A stretch of 7,766 nt of DNA from Minisyncoccota bacterium (GTDB lineage: Bacteria > Patescibacteriota > Minisyncoccia > Phycocordibacterales > UBA9973), in NCBI GenBank assembly GCA_030157745.1, contig JAOAUE010000002.1:1-7766 (forward strand), in the 5' to 3' direction. Position 1 is the stretch's first letter; each line of letters begins with the position of its first letter. The notes under the pieces are model-generated. The model saw only the letters and a program-made list of their open reading frames with translations. It was not told where the DNA came from and ran no database searches. The position numbers were made by a program, and so were the translations under genes. Positions 5,824-7,766 of this stretch are shown in pieces.

Positions 5824-5864
5824 AAAACACGGTACAGGAGTAAGTATAACTTTGTACGTGATTC
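5824..5864 (-). terminator. hairpin plus T-run after pyk (terminator or hpf leader element)
   Basis: On the - strand CACGTACA (5860-5853) pairs with TGTACCGTG (5836-5828) with one bulged C. A 16-nt loop between them can itself form AAGT-TAT-ACTT. The 3' arm is followed by TTTT and the 5' arm is preceded by GAA. It starts 37 nt after the pyk stop codon (5897-5899), so it could end the pyk transcript. Because an extended -10 box lies just upstream of it, it could instead sit in the hpf leader. The T-run is short, so termination would be weak. Confidence 0.4.
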
Positions 5865-5874
5865 ATACTCTTAT

Positions 5875-5884
5875 ATTATACCAC
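5875..5884 (-). promoter_or_regulatory. extended -10 promoter between pyk and hpf
   Basis: On the - strand the sequence reads GTGGTATAAT: a perfect TATAAT (5880-5875) preceded by TGG, the TGn extended -10 element. TTGACT (5908-5903) lies upstream, but the 22-bp spacing is too long for a standard -35 box. The start would fall near 5868, giving a leader of about 100 nt that contains the hairpin at 5860-5828 before hpf. Confidence 0.5.
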
Positions 5885-5896
5885 CAACAAAAAGTA

Positions 5897-7312
5897 CTAT
5901 ACAGTCAAAATCATCAATAGATTTGTTGTTCCAGCTATCCCAAAAGGGACCCCGGCAGATATGACTATTTTGTCTTTTTTGTTAGCTAAACCACTAGAGG
6001 TCAGCTTTGGCCCTATGGTGTTGATAAGCTGGGTACTGCCTGAGAAACTCTTTGTAAGGAGTGGGTAACAGCCATAAACTAACTGAGAAATTCGAGCAGT
6101 TTTTTCGTGAGGAGTCATCACGATGATTGGTTGTTGTGGCTTGTACCTAGCAATCATACGAGGAGTGGAACCTGTTTCAGTCAAAGCTATTATCAGTTTG
6201 GCGCCGACATCTTCAGCATTATGAACGACAGAAGAAGATACTGAATCTACAATATCGTTTGTTCTAACTTTCAGTCTTCGATGAGTACCGATCTCTGATT
6301 CTACCTGACTAGCAATATGCACCATCATACTGACTGCTTCTTTTGGATATTTCCCTAGTGTAGTTTCTTCTGAAAGCATCACTGCATCAGTTCCATCAAA
6401 AATAGCATTGGCGACATCAGAGACTTCAGCACGTGTTGGTACTGGAGAACTTATCATACTTTCAAGCATTTGTGTTGCCACTATCACCGGCTTACCAAGT
6501 TCGTTACACTTTCTGATAATCATCTTTTGCAAAACTGGTACTTTCTCTGGGCCTACCTCGACAGCCAAGTCTCCTCTTGCCACCATGATAGCGTCGGATT
6601 CTTTGATTATTTCATCTATATTTTCTATCGCCTCTTGTGTTTCTATCTTTGCCACTATCTTTTGTGTGCCTTTGTTCTTTTTGATAAGCGCTCTCAAATC
6701 CAAAATATCTTTTGCAGTTCTAACAAAAGAAAGTGCCACAAAGTCTACATCTTCTGCAATACCGAAAGCTAGGTCTTTTTTATCTTTGTCTGTGAGAGCT
6801 GGGATAGATAGATATGCCCCAGGGATATTTACTCCACGACGACTCTTGGTGGTACCTCCAACCAAAATCTTGGTGTAAATCTCCTTGTCTACCACTTTCT
6901 CTACTACTAACTTTTTCTTGCCATCATCCACCATCAAAATCATTCCCGCTTTTATATCTTTTTCTATATGAGGATAGTTGAAGTACACACGTGAAGCATC
7001 ACCCTTACAAGTTTTGTCCCCTGTCAAAATTATTTTTTTACCCTCCACAAGTTCTACCGGTGCGTTTTCAAAGTCCCCAATACGGATCTTGGGACCAGAG
7101 AGGTCTTGGAGTATCGCTATATGCTTGCCTACCTTTTTGGCAACAGAACGGATAAGGCGAATCCTCTTGCCGTGAATAGTCTGGTCGTCATGACTCATAT
7201 TTGTCCGACATACGTCTACCCCAAGCTCAAAGAGCTTTGTTAGACTTTCTTTGTTCTCAGTTCCTGGACCAATCGTGGCTACTATTTTTGTCTTTTTTGA
7301 AAAGTGATGCAT
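5897..7312 (-). CDS. pyk: pyruvate kinase
   Basis: Pyk converts phosphoenolpyruvate and ADP to pyruvate and ATP, the last step of glycolysis. The 471-residue protein starts KTKIVATIGP (7-16) and has CRTNMSH (35-41, Arg36, Asn38 and Ser40), then LQDLSGPKIRIG (69-79, Asp70), and the B domain (about 75-172) with VDDGK. Further motifs are RRGVNIPG (158-165), IPALTDKD (170-177), IVAKIET (219-225, catalytic Lys222 and metal ligand Glu224), MVARGDLAVEVG (243-254, metal ligand Asp248), ATQMLESM (279-286, Thr280) and PTRAEVSDVANAIFDGTDAV (292-311). The usual MLSGET reads MLSEET (312-317), a Gly-to-Glu change beside the active-site barrel. A C-terminal domain of about 120 residues follows. It ends in TAG. 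ATG 7312 is the only start in frame after an upstream stop at 7348-7346. I could not identify its promoter with confidence in the 48-bp gap it shares with the divergent gene. Confidence 0.97.
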   Translation of the reverse strand: MHHFSKKTKIVATIGPGTENKESLTKLFELGVDVCRTNMSHDDQTIHGKRIRLIRSVAKKVGKHIAILQDLSGPKIRIGDFENAPVELVEGKKIILTGDKTCKGDASRVYFNYPHIEKDIKAGMILMVDDGKKKLVVEKVVDKEIYTKILVGGTTKSRRGVNIPGAYLSIPALTDKDKKDLAFGIAEDVDFVALSFVRTAKDILDLRALIKKNKGTQKIVAKIETQEAIENIDEIIKESDAIMVARGDLAVEVGPEKVPVLQKMIIRKCNELGKPVIVATQMLESMISSPVPTRAEVSDVANAIFDGTDAVMLSEETTLGKYPKEAVSMMVHIASQVESEIGTHRRLKVRTNDIVDSVSSSVVHNAEDVGAKLIIALTETGSTPRMIARYKPQQPIIVMTPHEKTARISQLVYGCYPLLTKSFSGSTQLINTIGPKLTSSGLANKKDKIVISAGVPFGIAGTTNLLMILTV

Positions 7313-7325
7313 AAATTGTAAAAAC

Positions 7326-7354
7326 TTGTGATTAAGTAATAAGCCCTATAGGAT
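7326..7354 (+). promoter_or_regulatory. candidate promoter of the small membrane protein gene
   Basis: TTGTGA (7326-7331) and TAGGAT (7349-7354) are 17 bp apart, each matching the consensus at 4 of 6 positions. The start would fall at about 7361, the ATG itself, again predicting a leaderless mRNA. It lies within the 48-bp gap shared with the divergent pyk. Confidence 0.4.
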
Positions 7355-7360
7355 AGCATT

Positions 7361-7594
7361 ATGGGAAAGATTTTAGCAATAATTTTCTTGGTGGCCTTTG
7401 TTTACTATGCTGGGCCAATCATCAAACAAGGTATTTGGTACTCTCCTACTCTCTACCCAGAATACTGGTGGGGGCCAGATGTCTATAACTATGAGCCAGA
7501 GATAGCTCGTGACGGCGGAGGATGGTTTGGCTTTGATCCTCGGAAATCGGGCTTTAGCGGACGAACTACAGCTAGTATTATCGATAGTCTTTAG
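7361..7594 (+). CDS. small hypothetical membrane-anchored protein
   Basis: I do not recognise this 77-residue protein. Residues 4-20 (ILAIIFLVAFVYYAGPI) form one hydrophobic span after a single lysine, either a membrane anchor or an uncleaved signal-like segment; no cleavage site or lipobox cysteine is evident. The rest is soluble and unusually aromatic, with Trp26, Trp36, Trp37 and Trp55 and seven tyrosines in all. It includes a PEYWWGPDVYNYEPE stretch (33-47), then DGGGWFGFDP (51-60), and a Gly/Ser/Thr-rich end. The gene is divergent from pyk, ends in TAG, and is followed 51 bp later by tRNA-Asn. Support for it being real comes from the promoter-like sequence placed exactly before the ATG and the credible membrane segment. 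A chance ORF remains possible because the opposite strand is also open. Confidence 0.55.
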   Translation: MGKILAIIFLVAFVYYAGPIIKQGIWYSPTLYPEYWWGPDVYNYEPEIARDGGGWFGFDPRKSGFSGRTTASIIDSL

Positions 7595-7617
7595 GACTTT
7601 TCTAAGGAGCGATTTTG

Positions 7618-7632
7618 TGATATAAGTATAAA
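7618..7632 (+). promoter_or_regulatory. candidate tRNA-Asn promoter
   Basis: TGATATAAG (7618-7626) is an extended -10 element (TGn plus TATAAG, 5 of 6), and a second -10-like TATAAA lies at 7627-7632. Starts would fall at about 7633-7639, just before the mature tRNA 5' end at 7646. Short inverted arms GGAGC (7606-7610) and GCTCC (7633-7637) flank the boxes; these may be chance. Confidence 0.45.
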
Positions 7633-7645
7633 GCTCCGCAAACAT

Positions 7646-7717
7646 TCCCTGGTAGCTTAGCGGTAAAGCAATCGCCTGTTAAGCGATGGACCGTAGGTTC
7701 GAATCCTACCCGGGGAG
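7646..7717 (+). tRNA. tRNA-Asn (anticodon GUU)
   Basis: A complete 72-nt cloverleaf can be drawn. The acceptor stem TCCCTGG (7646-7652) pairs with CCGGGGA (7710-7716), with one G-U pair. The D stem GCTT/AAGC (7655-7658 with 7666-7669) encloses a 7-nt loop with GG. The anticodon stem ATCGC/GCGAT (7671-7675 with 7683-7687) carries loop CTGTTAA, anticodon GTT at 7678-7680. The T stem GTAGG/CCTAC (7693-7697 with 7705-7709) carries loop TTCGAAT. The discriminator base is G7717, as expected for tRNA-Asn. The 3' CCA is not encoded (CAC follows), so it must be added by a nucleotidyltransferase. Confidence 0.97.
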
Positions 7718-7737
7718 CACTTCGGCAAGCTCAGTGC
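7717..7737. repeat. REP-like palindrome abutting the tRNA 3' end
   Basis: GCACT (7717-7721) and AGTGC (7733-7737) form a 5-bp stem around TCGGCAAGCTC. The core TTCGGCAAGCTCAG closely resembles the TTCGACAAGCTCAG core that I recall from REP-like intergenic palindromes dispersed in many bacterial genomes. It begins at the tRNA discriminator base. Only one copy is in the window, so its repeat nature is inferred from resemblance. No T-run follows, so it is a poor terminator. Confidence 0.5.
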
Positions 7738-7766
7738 AAGCTGTAAAACAAAATTATATAATTTGA

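Noticed and set aside
7373..7645. 90-codon open frame on - opposite the small membrane protein gene
   Set aside because: It covers the gap up to the tRNA, has no recognisable domain or promoter, and its N-terminal codons overlap the tRNA promoter region. The + strand reading has a promoter-like sequence and a membrane segment, so it is preferred, though not with certainty.
1..7766. Possible reassigned TGA codon, because no gene here ends in TGA
   Set aside because: All housekeeping proteins read through at full length with no in-frame TGA, and glycines are encoded by normal GGN codons. Nine or so TAA/TAG stops in an AT-rich genome do not require a changed code.
1..7766. CRISPR array or defence system
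   Set aside because: No regularly spaced direct repeats are present and no protein resembles Cas, restriction, toxin-antitoxin or other defence proteins, apart from the loose kinase resemblance of the truncated first gene to zeta-toxin folds.

Overview
The window looks like a piece of a compact bacterial chromosome, most likely a Candidate Phyla Radiation (Patescibacteria, Parcubacteria-like) genome. This is inferred from the tight gene packing, roughly 40% GC, slightly short versions of housekeeping enzymes, several promoters placed so close to start codons that the mRNAs should be leaderless, and a tRNA without an encoded CCA end. No 16S rRNA or other phylogenetic marker was available to test this. 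All complete genes end in TAA or TAG and read through as full-length proteins in the standard bacterial code.

Layout, left to right. Positions 3-341 hold the 3' end of a P-loop kinase-like gene on +. It converges on and overlaps by 4 bp the peptidyl-tRNA hydrolase gene pth (-). A divergent promoter region (896-1052) separates pth from a + operon: lepB (signal peptidase I), hisS (histidyl-tRNA synthetase, overlapping lepB by 8 bp), def (peptide deformylase) and a TauE/SafE-type membrane transporter gene. Immediately after the transporter lies a 60-bp remnant of a second def gene (4176-4235). An AT-rich spacer follows, then fmt (methionyl-tRNA formyltransferase, +), probably with its own leaderless promoter. 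Convergent to fmt come hpf (ribosome hibernation factor, -) and, upstream of it, pyk (pyruvate kinase, -). Divergent from pyk is a small, unrecognised, single-membrane-span protein (7361-7594, +). The window ends with tRNA-Asn(GUU), followed by a REP-like palindrome.

Functionally most of the window serves translation and nascent-protein handling. Fmt formylates the initiator tRNA, Def removes the formyl group, HisS and tRNA-Asn feed elongation, Pth recycles peptidyl-tRNA, Hpf parks idle ribosomes, and LepB trims secreted proteins. Pyk makes ATP at the end of glycolysis.

The most unusual structure is at 3372-4235. The transporter gene sits exactly between the intact def tail and a second, diverged def tail. 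Over the first 15 codons of the tails, 14 residues are identical, while 11 of 12 base changes are synonymous. The second tail therefore diverged as part of a working def gene and is not a fresh local duplication. The simplest reading is that a transporter cassette entered by recombination between two related def alleles and separated def from fmt.
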